A stretch of DNA of 64,000 nt, taken from assembly GCA_015179025.1 (NCBI GenBank), contig WHUX01000041.1, forward strand, positions 124,001 to 188,000, read 5' to 3'. This DNA comes from Terfezia claveryi. Its lineage: Eukaryota; Ascomycota; Pezizomycetes; Pezizales; Pezizaceae. How positions within the stretch are numbered: position 1 is the first letter of the stretch; each line of letters starts with the position of its first letter. Made by a program: the position numbers and the translations under genes. The notes beneath the pieces were generated by a model that saw only the letters and a program-made list of their open reading frames with translations, searched no databases and was not told the DNA's origin. This document shows, piece after piece, positions 46,267-59,156 of the stretch.

Positions 46267-47547
46267 GGAACAGCTCTGGATGCCTAGGTTCATAAAATAT
46301 CATTTTTTAATTTTAATTCTTTTTTGTAAATATCCAGGGGAAAATATATTATTACTCTATTGTTATGACTATCAAAAAAGAAAAGAAAAACCAATTTTTT
46401 TTTTTTTTTTTTTCTGTTCAGAACCAATAGTGATATACTGTATTAAACAACGAGATGCTGCCGCTCGCATAAATCCCTGGGCCATGTAGATTAATCCCAA
46501 TAAATGCAAACATCGTTGGAGTAACTTCTGGTTGCGTTAGCCCTATTTTCTTTTGTAAACCTGCACTGTGCCCATCCTGTTCCACACTGGCAACTCTGCA
46601 CCAGAGGGACCCCAGAAACATTGTAGCTACATATGTCTACCTACATAGCTTGTTCATAAGTGGGGGGGAGTAATCTGGTACATATGTACTGTATGTACAG
46701 TACCTTCATTTACGTTTCTTAGATGGGAATATATGTGTATAATCCCTTTTTGCAGTTACATTATACAGTACATACTGTACATACGCCCAGTATCGATATC
46801 TACAGTAATTATTCCTATACATTAAGCATCTAACTTTCCGGATTCATGCTGAGGATATTAGTCTAGTGCTAGGTCTTACATGGGTGACTCAGGGTAATTG
46901 CATGAGCGGAGGGTCGCGAGATAATAAGTAGTAATGGCGCCATCATTACCAAGCCTTGTCATATATACGCGCGTTTGCGGGCAATAATAAGTCCGGCTGC
47001 GCGAAAATCTAAAAAAATTTGCATATCAGAAAATGCCGCTCCATGCCGCTCCATGCTCATATCCCACAAAGGCAGGAAGCCTTTCCTACGTTTAGAGCGA
47101 GAGGACTTCTCTTACCATGTATTCCACCTGCCTACCGTATCTACCTGCATGGTTGACACACAGCCTCATACCTACAGCACTGGTTCCCTCAGGTTTACCG
47201 AGCATTTCCTTTAGTTTGCTCTTGAGGATTATATTTATCATGTACATATGTAGCACGCAGATTAATTTGCCTGACCTCTGAATCAACTCGAGTCTTCTTG
47301 CCGTAGCAGATCTAGGTGCACGCGTAAGAAAATATCATTATATCATCTACTGGTGGCCAGATCATTCTTTGTAAAGTTATTTTATTGAGTGACTCTCCGC
47401 TAGAGATACGCTAGAACAGGAAATAAAAATTCAAAAATCAAACTGACGCAAGTTCCCGCATAGACTCATATTTCAGATGCAAATATGAGAGTACATCTGT
47501 AGTCAATATTCCAGCCCCTACAACGAATCAACGTCACATTCCACATC
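46267..47547. other. intergenic between convergent genes
   Basis: Holds the 3' flanks of BCS1 and the Hsp70-like gene. Several TACTGTA-type palindromes cluster at 46678-46790. T run at ~46396-46413. No gene recognised. Confidence 0.55.
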
Positions 47548-50221
47548 CTAATCGTCTAGTCGTGACACGCTTTGCGGGGTTTCATGGTCATAGTTTACGC
47601 TTCCCTTCCCCACTGCCTTTCCACCAACAGCCATTGAAAAACCAAGACATCCAGATTCATACCTCATTAGCATACTTAGTGGAATAGCAAAGTATGCACT
47701 TTGCTCATGAGCAGCCTTTTTGCGTATGAAATGTTTTCTGCGAGAAACGCCACCGAGATCGGCGGTGAAAATAAGGAGATGACGGACATCTGGAAATTAC
47801 AGGGAATTAGTTCAAGGATATCAGTAATTTATAACATTACCAATTTGTACAGGGTAGGGGGCTGACGTACCTGTACTTTCGGCATCTCTTGGAGGCTCTT
47901 CTAGGTCACAAGACAGGATTTCTTGAGGAAAGACCAATTGATCTGGTTCCACCCCTGTCGGGCAGTGCTTCACCAGTTCGACCTCAATATCCTTACCGTC
48001 TAGAATCCGTTCATTCTGTGTATCGGTTTAAGTAATTGCGCCATAAGAAGGGTATTTAGAATCTCTAGTCTTCGTCAGAGTTGACATAAAACTCACCTTT
48101 TTCACAAACCACTGCATCCTCCCTCGACACCAGAAGCCCCCGGTAAGTGGACTATAATACATCTTGTTTGAAGGATGTAGTCCCGGGATGAAGGGTTCGC
48201 CAGCAGATACCCCGTAACTGAACCGTGCAATTCTACTCCCAACGATACCACTGCCAGATGGCAGAATACCTTCGCGCACTTGCCTCATGGAGAGACCATA
48301 TTGAACTGCACCGAGAGCAATAGAGATCCAACTACACCCCATCAGGGGTCCACAAATGAGCTAGGGACACTTATAAGTAATACGGTCTTGTGGAAAAGAA
48401 TACTTACGCATCAGGAGGTTGGAGAACTTTGACTGGAATTCCATCGCTTCTCTTCAACTTCGTCGACAGGTATTTGAAGAGATAGGGCGAGGAACCAAAT
48501 CCACCGACCAATAGCACCCCCTAATGAAGTATGTCAGCAGAGTTTCAGGACGGGTTGGGTTCAAAGGTCAAGTAGAAGGTGCTTACTGTGATTGGCGCCC
48601 CAGTCTTGGTTTCTGCGGCAGTTATTTGCTGCTGAACCAAGGATGTAATCTCCACAAACGTTGGCTCAAATATTCCTGTCATCTCTTCTGTTGTCAATAC
48701 CAATTGTCCCCTGTGAATTCCCTTCCCAGGATCATTTGGGACACCCGGTACTGGACAGTAAAAGGATTCGACATCAAACTCATCATCATCCAAATCTGGA
48801 GTTTCTGATGGACAAAACTCGGGTTTCAAGAAAGTGTCAAAATGGCGCATAGTATTGAACCGAGCAACAGTACCCATTTTTTCCCATTCACTATCAATAA
48901 ACTCATTATCAGCTGTCGAACAAATTTGGTTGATGGTACTAGATTCACATACGTGGTGCCGAGACGCTCCTTGACTAACGCTTCGAAGCGGCGATTGAGT
49001 GCAGTTGATCCACAAAGGCCGCCAGTTCCCGCAACACATTCATCGACCTGTAGCCGGGGCTCTATCGTTTTAATCTCATAGGAAATCAAATCCTAAAATC
49101 GCAGTTTAACTTTAGTAGCAACATCAAAAGCTGATGTTGAGGTTCAGGAAACTAACCACAGTACCTCCACCACAGTCTGCAATGACATAGACATCCCCAA
49201 CCTGGAAAAAGTGACCAAAACAGTGAGTTACATTATCTTGTCTTTTTTGGATAGCAAGAAGAGGTGATGTACCTTCAGGCAGTCTTCGGTCTCATGGAAA
49301 GTCTTCAGACAATGGATGGCAGCAGCTTCTGGTTCTGAGACAGTTTTGATTTTCACATGTGACTCACTCATGCCTGCAGCTCTGGCCGCTTGGAGAGTGA
49401 GATCCTTTGCTGTATCATTCCAAATCTGTGAGGCACAATGCATGTAAGTATCGGCATTCACTGTATTGTACTCAAAGGAGGGATTCATACAGCTGGTACA
49501 GTGAGACAAAACTCTAGAGCAATGTCTTTCCCAATGGAGCTGCTAAAACTCGTTGGATAAGCTTTTTCGAGTGCATCTCGGGCATGTTGATAAATCCCCT
49601 TCAGATAGTCCGTGACCACTGCAAGTGGGGTTTTATCCGCGGGTAAGGAAGCAATGGTTTTGAGTAAACGGGCCAATTGATCCGCATCTCCCCTGTGTGT
49701 CTCCGACAAACGCTGGGGCATTGGCGGGACTGGTCTGGAGACGGCGGTGCCCGCACTTTGTTCATTGAGAAGTAGCTTAAACCACTGAAGGGAGTTTGGT
49801 GCTTCGAGAGCCACCTCAAAACCCCATTTGTAGCGTGACGAATCTTTGGAACCGTACTGAATCACACTAGGGACCTTCACCATATTGTCCTTTGATGTAT
49901 GTCAGGACCAATATATATATGTGGTGTTTAAGGTACCCATAATCGCTCAAGATCAGGAAACCTACATTGCCCGGCCAGGCCTTGACCTTCCGTATAGTTT
50001 TTGGGTCCCCAGTGTAACACTAATGGTACAAGATATCAGATGTCAGCCGTGGTAAAGGAACTCAGGGTCCAGCAAGTAGCTAGAGAACACCGAGAAAACC
50101 TGCTCTTCATTTTGCATTGAAACACTTTACATACCCACGCTACGCCAGAAAACGTGGTCCCAAAATCGACCCCAATGATGATTGCCTCTTTCATGTCTTT
50201 TCTCGAAGTTGAAGTAACCAT
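47548..50221 (-). CDS. Hsp70-like ATPase, HSPA12 type
   Basis: Eleven exons on the minus strand: 50135-50221, 49966-50019, 49491-49889, 49273-49425, 49157-49201, 48953-49092, 48587-48890, 48408-48520, 48097-48331, 47871-48015, 47548-47789; 638 residues. Actin/Hsp70-fold ATPase: phosphate-1 loop IIGVDFGTTFSGVAW in exon 1, phosphate-2 loop VIADCGGGTVD across the exon 5/6 junction, and adenosine motif GVLLVGGFGSSPYL in exon 8. It lacks the canonical Hsp70 substrate domain and EEVD tail, as is normal for this fungal group. The intron between exons 6 and 7 (62 nt, GTATGT, GCTGAT branch) is required; reading through it looks like a frameshift. Function of these proteins in fungi is poorly known. 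Exon phases are consistent throughout and the total length is divisible by three. Confidence 0.9.
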
Positions 50222-50889
50222 TTTTGAAAAGGTGGCTAGGTAAAGAACCCAGGAGATCAGAATCCGAATATAAGACGCCTGGTGGTAAAAGCACCTCCGA
50301 CCATGATGGTTTGCTCCAAATATATCACCTCCACGTAGTCAACCCCTCACCCCTCTCAGGCCTCCAATGATGAATGTATGTACAGTCATGGTGCATGTGG
50401 GTCCCTCTGCTGCCTGAAACACAGAAACTTTGGATTGACAATACGGACGGGCATTGGCCTTTGTTTAAGCAGGATCTACAGCACCCTATAACTTATATAT
50501 GATGAGTTTGCTAATAGAGATTGTACTCTGCGCCTACCAGAGCTTACTGAGTGCAAAATATTAAGTCGACTGCGAGTACAGACTTTAAAAAGGAAAAGAT
50601 TACTGGATAAGTATTGATGAGGTAGTCAGATTAACCGCGAACCTTTCCTGCTTACGTTGTACCGGTAGGTAGCACTGCACTGTTCTTGTTCAGCCCCAAT
50701 AATGAGACGTGGACGGGTAATCAGTTCCAACTTCGGTACACATAACTTATAAATATATGCGGACCGGCGGCACAAGCAGCAAGCGTCAAAAATCTATGTA
50801 GACCCCAATCTCAATCGTGGAGCGCAACGTTGTTTCTGTCTTCGATCACAGAAAACTTTTTAGCCTCGTTGATTAAGGGAATATCTAAG
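50222..50889. other. divergent promoter region
   Basis: 668 bp between the Hsp70-like gene (minus) and the coiled-coil gene (plus). No other gene recognised. Confidence 0.6.
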
Positions 50890-52790
50890 ATGAAGTGGAA
50901 CCGGAAGGACAAGAATATCACTGGCGAGAACATCACAAGTATCCACAATGAAAAGGCGAACCTGCTTAGATCACTGAGACGGGTAAATTTGAGCTGGGCT
51001 AGGTTGAGACGTCCATTCAGCCGAAACAAACAGAATGTTCCCGGGGCCATCATGAATGGGAATCTTCAGCATGCACAACAGCAAAATCAGGTGTAAGTTC
51101 ATTGCCTTGAATCTCACGATATGTTAATTATTCGAATCAGATATTTGACCCTTCCGTTTATAGAAACAGATCACTAGCTGGCACCATACCTGGAAAGCTT
51201 CACAGCAATTTGTCCATCGCGGCAATAGCGCAAAAGCAACATGGCTCGGTGGATCAGCATAGAACCTCAACATCCCCAGGGTGCCTTAAGGACTCTGCAA
51301 GACAGGTACGTATAGACCTCAAGTCCCCGTTATTACCGCCCCTATATGTATACTCCCCGAGGCACGGTTTAAAAATTTAGACGTAAGCTGAATATATTCA
51401 GATAGTTGATCATAAGCAAACACCAAATTCAAATTCAACGAGTCATGAACAGGTTGCTGGTCGCGGATCTAGCATTGAAATTATCGGTACGAAAAGGATT
51501 TCAACACATAGTACGGATGGGTCTCGAGTATCCACGAAGCGCATTAAGAAGGACGAGGACGGTGTAAGGGTATCTGCTGAGTTTGTGCAGGCGGAGAGCA
51601 GAGAGAGGAAGCTCCAGAAAGAGGTTGATGAGTTGAAAGCCGAAGTCAAAATACATGAGAATATTGCCAAGTCCGAGAAAGCCAAAGCAGCGCAATATTC
51701 GCAACAATATGAGATTTTGCGGCAGGAAGTCCAAAACAACCAGAGGGAGCTGTTAGGGTTGAAAAAAGCAGCGGAAAAAAAGGAGCAGGGGTATCGAGAG
51801 GCATTCCATGCGTTTGACGCCCAAGCGAAGAAGCTGCAGCAAGAAAATCTCCAACTGACGTCCGATTTGAGGATGAAGGAAGAATTATTAACAGAAACTA
51901 GGGGTGATATCGCGAGATTAAGTAACGAGCGCCCGGATTCGAAACGGGATGATCGTTACTTTGAGCAGAACTTTTCTCAGCTCTTCGGATCAATTCAGAG
52001 CTGGGTTCTTCAATACTACCTAACGATAACTCCTAAAGTGGAAGATTTAACGAGTCTCCATCCACGCATCCAAGAATTCCTTTCGACAACTGTCGCGGTC
52101 GGACAGGGAGAATTGGCAGTTTTGCAAACTGAGCCACTCTATACAATTCAAGCCTACATTGCGTCACAAATAGCTGTTCATGTTCTCAGACCAGCTCTCC
52201 TTGGCTTAATGGATGACAGCTATGACAAATTGTATGGCATTATTGCCCCAGGTGCAGGTGAGTTCCTTACCCCAACATCATGAAATGTCTTTAAATATTG
52301 TATACCAATCTGTAAAGCAACAGGCGTCGAAGAGCTTACCAAATGGCGGATATCCACCATCAACAAAATAAGTCGAAGGGAGGAATTCTCGAAGGCCGTT
52401 TCAACCAAAGTTGAGGAAGTTGCGAATGAGCTTGTAGCTTCATTAGCTACTCTTTTGCCAGATGCTACAAGCCCTCGATACAAACCAGGGCCCCGAACTA
52501 GGAAGCTTAAGGCCATTGTGGAACAGGCAGCCAAACTCGCATTGGAGGTCCAGCAAGAGCCATCAACCATATCTTACTCTCATTTCAAACCAGGCACAGC
52601 CTGTGCCGCTAGTTTCATGTCCGACGCTGAAGGGTTGAGAAATGAGGAAGAGCTTCAAGCCATGGGTACTTTTGTTGGCCTAACAGTGTATCCTGCGGTG
52701 GTCAGGAAACCATACAATTGCAATCATGAACAAGAGGGGGTCGTGCTTGTGAAGGCCAAGGTTTTAGCTCTGGGATCAGGTGATGAATGA
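50890..52790 (+). CDS. coiled-coil protein of unknown function
   Basis: Four exons (50890-51092, 51164-51305, 51402-52257, 52324-52790), 555 residues. The N-terminus is basic (MKWNRKDKN, RRPFSRNKQN) and low complexity. A long charged coiled coil covers roughly residues 175-290 (RERKLQKEVDELKAEVKIHE, LRQEVQNNQRELLGLKKAAE). The C-terminal third is a conserved-looking helical domain (YFEQNFSQLFGSIQSWVLQYY, LYGIIAPGA, KWRISTINKISRREEF). It resembles fungal proteins annotated only as hypothetical; I do not know a function. The start is the first ATG of the open frame, with a basic N-terminus right after it. Confidence 0.75.
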
Positions 52791-54550
52791 GGCTTTTTCG
52801 CTGTAGAATATGTATATATTCTTTCTCACATGTAGGAGCGAAGCCTCAGGGATTGGTTATGGCTGGATCCGAGCTATTGTTTCTCATTGAATCATTCGTA
52901 TTCAAAATCTACTGTACTAGTTAATGACGAGAGACTGCATTTCCGGTTGTTCGATGGATTCTCCAACTCTAGGGCCGTACCAATGAGCTGCGTACTGAGC
53001 ACCCCACACGTGCAGACAGAAGGATTTTCCGCCCTCCCTATTCCAATGCCTCCATGCCATTTGTGGCCCGTGGTTTGTTATATAGGTTAACCCTTTAATA
53101 GCCTGGTTGATTCTGCTCGCCTGTAATTTTGTCTGACATTTATGCACACTGACTTTAGTTCGAGCCACAGCTGCCTCGCCAAATTGTTGTTATTCTTATT
53201 GTTGGTGTTCTCTTACATGCAACAAGACGCAACCTTATAGTTAAATCATAGCTTGTAAAATCCTTTGACTACCCCTATTGTAAGTCGAAAATCACTGATA
53301 TTAGGTTTCTAGCCTTGCTAGAAATTCAATGCTTGGGATGCTACATCTGATTACGCGGAAGACTAGGTAGTAGCTTAGGCCTTGCAATTGGGCCAATTAG
53401 TACTATACCGGAATGTATGCTTATAACATTTGCCCAAGCAAAACTGAATGAACGGTTCAACAACCAAAGCAGCAAGAGAGAAGCTCTACCTGCCTTTCAG
53501 AAACTATGCAAAAAATGCGACAACAATATATTTTTGAATTATATAGGTATTTTTTAGTAGGAGAATGGGTGGGTGGGTGAATGAGTTGCCATGTAAGTAG
53601 GTGAAGCCCAACCTACCTACTATTTCCATTCCCCCCTCCTTTTCATACGATCCGTTTATGCTCTCTCCCGCCCTCTCCAGCACCCCCCTCCCCGGTAAAA
53701 AATTTAAAAAAAAAAAAAGAAAAAAAAGAAACTGTGGTAATGTTCTATTTTTACTTTCGAGACCAACTTGTATATGTATGTCTTTGTGTGTTCAATTTAA
53801 TAAAGCTAATAGATTAGGTAGATGATAGATCATCTTTTTTGTATGTATTTTGTGGAGAGGGAAGGGGGATCGCGGATTGAATACCCTCCTTATTGGGGTG
53901 GGGGAGACTGGGATTGGGGGAATTGGCGTTGTAATTTATATATATATATGATGTGATTGTTATACATATATATAATTTTTGGACTATTTACTTTTTTTTC
54001 TTTTTGGAACATTTCACAAAGTAAAAAGTGCTGGAAAGTTGTAGGATATCATTTGATATATATAACGCTGCAGGTTTGTGTTTTGGGGGGGTGGGGTGGG
54101 CGGTGAGGGGTTGAGGTAGGAAGTGTTAGAAGTTTTCCTTTAATTGGGATTTATCCTCTTCTATATATTTCTTTTCCTTTCAATTCCTTTCCTTTTCTTT
54201 CATTTTTTTTTTTTTTTTTTTTTTTGGTAATGGTTTGAAGTTGAAAAATTGTTCAGGACCCAGACAAACCATTTTTTACCTGATAATCTTCACGCCACAC
54301 CTGTCACGTGCAATACAGCTTTTTTTTTTCTTTCTAGCTACAATTCATAGCAACTAAAGGGGAAGAACTGCAGAAGCCTACAGGAAGGGCATACCCACTC
54401 TTTTAACTAATCGTCCCCTTCTGTCCTCTAGGCGGACTAGGAGAGAAGAATCAAGTTGAAACCCCCGTGAATACGATATATGAACAGCAAGGTGGTAGGA
54501 CGCTATGCGTGTATTTCAAGGAAGCGGGAGGTCCAGCATTTCCAGCGGTA
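52791..54550. other. intergenic, homopolymer-rich
   Basis: No gene recognised. A-rich tract at 53697-53730, T run at ~54205-54225, TATA-type repeats at 53937-53975. Confidence 0.55.
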
Positions 54551-55245
54551 TGGTGCCGGCAACAAGAAAACGACACCAATATGATACCTACGAACTAGTC
54601 TAACTCCACAACCACAACGTATCTAAATCATTAAATGAAAGCGTATATCGATAGATCCAGGCTTGTAGAAGAGGTCTTCGCTTTCAGATTTAAAATAAGT
54701 TGAAAATTGAAGAAGTTATAAGAGAAAGAAAAGTCAACTTTTGTATGAGAGAATTTGAGAATGTTACATGCCAAGAGGTGCCAAGAGGTAATAGACTAAC
54801 CTAAATAGGGAAAGATTAAAGACTAAGCTAGCTTCCGCTGAGCTACTTAAAAGCTACTGTTCCATATCCAAGTCCCCTATATCCGAGTGCTCCACTGGCA
54901 GCTCAGGAACCTCCGTCCGATGTCGATGTGCAAGTTGACTGGCATTTGCAGCAGCCCGACAGGCTCTCTTCTTCTTAGTCAACCGTGGCATTGGTATGTA
55001 ACTATACAGAATACATTAGTTAAGAGTACATACTATAGAGATATCAGGAATCATAGCTACCTCTAGATTTGGAGTTCGGGTTGGCTTTCGCAATCATATA
55101 TATGTTGTGAAAAGCTAAAGTTGCGCTCGTCGGTCGCTGCCTCAGGTCGTCACGCTGCCAAGTTAGAGGATCTTGGCATTATGTTAGTACTTAGTCAGCA
55201 GTTTGGAGAATGTTACAATAGGTCATTTTCATGTTGCCGGCACCA
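54551..55245. mobile_element. non-autonomous TIR element, copy 1 (TA target)
   Basis: 695 bp, flanked by TA on both sides, with TIRs starting TGGTGCCGGCAACA; the right end reads the same in inverse complement. It is homologous along most of its length to 61149-61748, in opposite orientation. Inside is a 45-codon minus-strand ORF that looks like the start of a transposase. TA duplication and size suggest a Tc1/mariner-superfamily deletion derivative. Confidence 0.88.
54854..54991 (-). pseudogene. transposase N-terminal remnant inside TIR element
   Basis: 45-residue frame beginning MPRLTKKKRACRAAANASQ and ending in an acidic tail. The basic start resembles N-termini of fungal DDE transposases, but no catalytic region remains. 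Confidence 0.4.
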
Positions 55246-55545
55246 TAGTCCTATCGAAAGAATCTGCTATGTACATATAAAATAGAAACAAAACATAGAA
55301 ACTAGGAAAAGGTAATAAAACAAAAAAATAAAATAAAATAAAATTTGGATATGTATGACCCAAGCGCCGTCCCCTCTTGCAGATAAATGCATTACCCTCA
55401 ACTGACTGTGCCGTAGAACGAAACAAAGTGGTACGCAACATAACACAAATATAAGTAATAAAAACAGCACACAGACCCCAATATCCAACAATACGCCAAC
55501 GCCACTCCCCGCTCAATGCACACATCCCTACCACCACTTCACCGC

Positions 55546-57973
55546 CTAGCCCTGCATAGCAATCATTCCCCCACCTGGGTCCACTCCCGTGCCTGGCCCA
55601 TCCATGCCTGCAGTATTTACATTCACTCCGTTCATCCTAGTGCCATTCAAGTGGTAATGATTCACATGCTGATGGGTTTGCGGATGCCGTGCCTCGCTCT
55701 GCTGAACCCCATTGTGCCCATTTGCCTCTCCATTCTGTTGTTTGGACCCAGTCCCCGTCCTTCTCGCCCTCGGCGGCGGCGGCGCTGGCTTCTTCCTACT
55801 CTCCATGCTCGCAGTACTACTATTACTCAGGCTCCTCTGCCCCAGTGCTAATCTACTAGGCGGACTGCTTGGTGTTGCCGGAGTCTGTGTCCCATTCCCA
55901 CGAGGTGTTCCCCTCGGTTTGGGCGGTGGCGGTGGAATGCCCCTCCTCCTTACCGAAGGCGGTGGTGGAGGGTGTTTTTTCTCCGGTGGAGGTGTAGCAG
56001 GCTGACTCGGTGGTAGATAGTACGACTGTGGGGGATGCGTGGGTGGGAGGGGGGGGGAGTTCGGTTTCCAGTTCGGTGAGATAGATGCATGGGGCGGAAA
56101 CTGTGGTGGAGGCGGCGGTGATGAGGATTTCGTGACATGGTGGTGAACGTGTGGCGGCGGAGGCGGAGGCGGAGGCCGTACTGCCAGAACCGATGGCGGT
56201 GCGGCACCACTACTTTTCCTGCTGCGGCTCGGGGCCATCACACCTGGTTTCTCAACTACAGCGGCAACCTCAACCTCGCTCATGACCGCTTCATCAAGGG
56301 CCATTCCCAGAGCTGCTGCTGTGCTTATTGGGACTACAAGACCTTTTCCTGCCTCTGTTGGTGGTGGTGCTTCTAGTACTTCTGTGGCCACTGCTTTTTC
56401 CGGCTTCTCTGCTTCAATACCGATGGTTATTGGTGCTCCGCCAGGTGCTGGATCTTCTCCTTTTTTCTCCTCAACCAGCCACGGCACGTTCCTACATCGC
56501 GTCACAAGCCGAGTCGTTGTTTCATCAACTGGCTCAAAGTGGTTGTATCGAATTGATGCCAATGTGTGAAACAAACTCAGCAACTCTAAGCGTTTATAGA
56601 ACGGTGGCTTGCGGAGCTGTGTGTATGATAGTAGAGGGTATAGTACACGTAGATATGTGTGTCGAAGCTATGTCGTTATGTCAGCTCTCACACAAGTTTT
56701 CATGGGAGGATGTAATAATGTGGGTTCTTACAGATTCTGCGTCATCTGGCAAATCCAGCAAATTTCGAATGACTACATCGCAGAGAACATATAGGTCGTT
56801 GCGGTAGAAATACTCGTATGTTGCAGAAGTAGTACAGAGAAGATATATCAATTTTAGTATTAAAAGCTGTAAGCTCGTTTCCGCTGTATATTTCAAGGAT
56901 GTGTTAGCTCCATGAGTCCATGCAAACGTTTTACTGGATGTGAAAGCATACTCTCTCTATTAAGTAGTAATATTATATTCTCTCCAAATGTTTTGTACAC
57001 ATCCCCCTTGAAGCACAAAATTTTGATGATCTTATTTGTAAGAACCTCCTGACCAGCAGCCGAGTTCTCGCCCTCTAGAGGGGGGGCATGCGCGGACACC
57101 ATGTACTGTTCATTGAGCACAAGCTGTAATGTAGTTCGTCAGCAACTCCTTTCTGTCGGTGGTTGGAGGCTTAACTACATACCAAAACACGAATCACCAC
57201 ATAATGATATGGGTCCTCCATTTCCGCTTGCTCCTCCACCAGCTCAAACAAATATATTATAAATGCATCATCAATAGCCGCTGTCCAGGGAGAGCGTCTC
57301 GATTAGCATCACATAGCTGCATCTACTCCAAACCAAAGACGTTAACCACCTACCCAAATCTTCCCACCGCAGCCTCTGCACTCTACTCATCTCATACAGC
57401 ACATCCAGTAACCTATTCCTGCATTCTTTATCTTCTGAGGCTTTCTTGCACCCTACCACCTCCAGTAGCCTTGGGAAGAGCCCCTCCGCCTGCATTACCT
57501 CAAACGTCTCCCGGTTCTGTCGTCCATCACAGAGTAAGATGGTAGAAGCAAGGTATAGCACCGGATTAGAGTCATCGGTTCGTAATCGCCCAATCAATCG
57601 GTTTCGTGTGTACGTCTTGTCGGTAGTAAATAGAGGGGAGTCGAGGAGAAGGTAGCCGCATTGAGCCCAATCTGAAGCAGACTGCAGGTATTCACCTACC
57701 AGAGTACTGTATTAACATTGCCCTGCCACCATAAGCGCCCTCCCCACCCAAATTGTTGCAAATACCTTGGAAGCTCGTCACAATTCCTAAATATGACTTT
57801 AGATGATTGTCAATTAGCTGTGATGTCTCACACGGACTATTGACTATTTCATCAAGTTCTAACCCCTCGTCCTAATTAGCCATCCACGGCACTCCCTAAT
57901 GTAGAGTACGATGGCGCATACCATCCCAGAATTGCTGTTCATTTTCCAAACTATATGAAACATCAAATTCCAT
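55546..57973 (-). CDS. LDB17: Ldb17/SPIN90-family actin regulator with proline-rich tail
   Basis: Seven exons on the minus strand: 57922-57973, 57766-57858, 57354-57695, 57183-57280, 56952-57123, 56732-56883, 55546-56667; 676 residues. The armadillo-like leucine-rich domain (DUF2013) covers about residues 1-360: start [18 protein letters not shown], then [58 protein letters not shown] and [12 protein letters not shown]. The last exon adds ~300 residues of Pro-rich sequence with many PPPPP and PxxP motifs and a His-rich end. Relatives (S. cerevisiae Ldb17, S. pombe Dip1, human SPIN90) act at endocytic sites; Dip1/SPIN90 activate Arp2/3 to seed linear filaments, and the yeast tail binds SH3 proteins. 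Splicing is well supported by phases and conserved blocks. In the exon 7 acceptor choice, CGACATAG at 56668 is preferred because it restores [12 protein letters not shown]. Confidence 0.88.
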
Positions 57974-58534
57974 ATTTCTACCGTGTATCCGTCCACAACT
58001 CCGGAAGGTGTATAGTGGCTTGGTCTGTACGAGATCGATCGAAGCCAGCCAGGACGGCTACCTAACCAGCTTACTATAGATGCCCACTGCTTTAATGTTC
58101 CTGTGGTTCTATGTGGGCGCTCTGGTTGGACGGCAGCTGTCGAATGATCTGTTGGGTTGAGCGTTGCCCTCAGATACAGTCACAAGGACAGGGCTTGAAG
58201 CTGACAACTGGTGGGAGCCGTACAGTGAGTGTATGAACGGCCGACCAGAGTCATCTATAAAGAGAACGACACAAATAAGGAGTTGGCAATGGATAAGTGT
58301 AATGATATCGCAGAGCTGTTGTGGAGAGGTACGATGTGAAGGTCAGGTGACCAAGCTATGCCAAGCATGAACATTTACACGCAAATAAAATCTCCTCCAC
58401 AGGCTCATGTACCTACTCCGTTACCTGTGCAAAGTTGATGCCATCCACCACCATCTCCCTTTCCCTACATTCATTGAATTAAATACCATTAAAATTCACT
58501 GTTTGTCATCCAAAACGCTTCACTATCGTATTCG
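57974..58534. other. upstream flank of LDB17
   Basis: No gene recognised; short plus-strand frames at 58164-58595 lack support. Confidence 0.5.
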
Positions 58535-58985
58535 AACATTTGCCACGTCTCCCCTGTCGTCACAAACCCATACAGCCTGCCTTCACCATTGTTAGCTCTC
58601 ATCATATCTGTCATCGCAAACTAGACACGGTTTCGTCGCCTTTCCAATGGAACTTCTTTCCCCTTTCATGACGGAATTAAACTTCTCATCTGTAACCGAG
58701 ATCAAATCCACTATAACAAATTCTCCTCCCCTCCTGTCTCACCGTCCGTAGAGACAATCTCTTTCTCGGTACGCAACTGAATACAATCACGTCCACTAAT
58801 TTGGATAAATTGTCCCCTTCCATAGGATATCCCTCGATTTCAACATATTCCAATATACGGTCATAAATCTTCTCTTTCATTTCCTCGACATCTTCACAAC
58901 TATATATGGTGCACTCGCCAACATCTGTTCAACCCGTCTCCCTTCCTGTAGAATAGCTTGTAACCACAGTAACGCGACTAGCTGA
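58535..58985 (-). pseudogene. decayed PD-(D/E)XK-like gene of a fungal-specific family
   Basis: In three successive frames the minus strand reads DVEEMKEKIYDRILEYVEIE, then EEFVIVDLISVTDEKF...KGERSSIGKA, then RLYGFVTTGETWQMFEYDS. The order and the VVEAKKSSLGKA / YGFVTTGE pattern match a repeat-associated family of nuclease-fold fungal proteins I recall from other genomes; here the ExK lysine position reads Arg (GERSS). At least two frameshifts and several stops. Family call is from memory and uncertain. Confidence 0.45.
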
Positions 58986-59156
58986 TGCATATAACAAACA
59001 ACCTGGGTGTCACGTCAACTGGACTAGGTAGAGTAGGTGACGGCTAGACCCGTGGCTTGGCAACTCTGAGCTCAAAAGTTTGACTACTGTATCAACAAGA
59101 TGAGATGATGTTAATTCTCTAGGCCTAGCCAAACCAAACCACTATCACGAACTACA

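Noticed and set aside
45841..46303. Minus-strand frames over the BCS1 C-terminus
   Set aside because: Pro/Ser-rich antisense of the Glu/Gly-rich BCS1 insertion, with no features of their own.
48887..48960. Apparent frameshift in the Hsp70-like gene
   Set aside because: A 62 nt intron with GTATGT donor, GCTGAT branch and GATAG acceptor restores the frame, so no mutation is needed.
55712..56569. Plus-strand frames opposite the proline-rich tail of LDB17
   Set aside because: Gly/Val/Leu-rich antisense of Pro-codon repeats, not independent genes.
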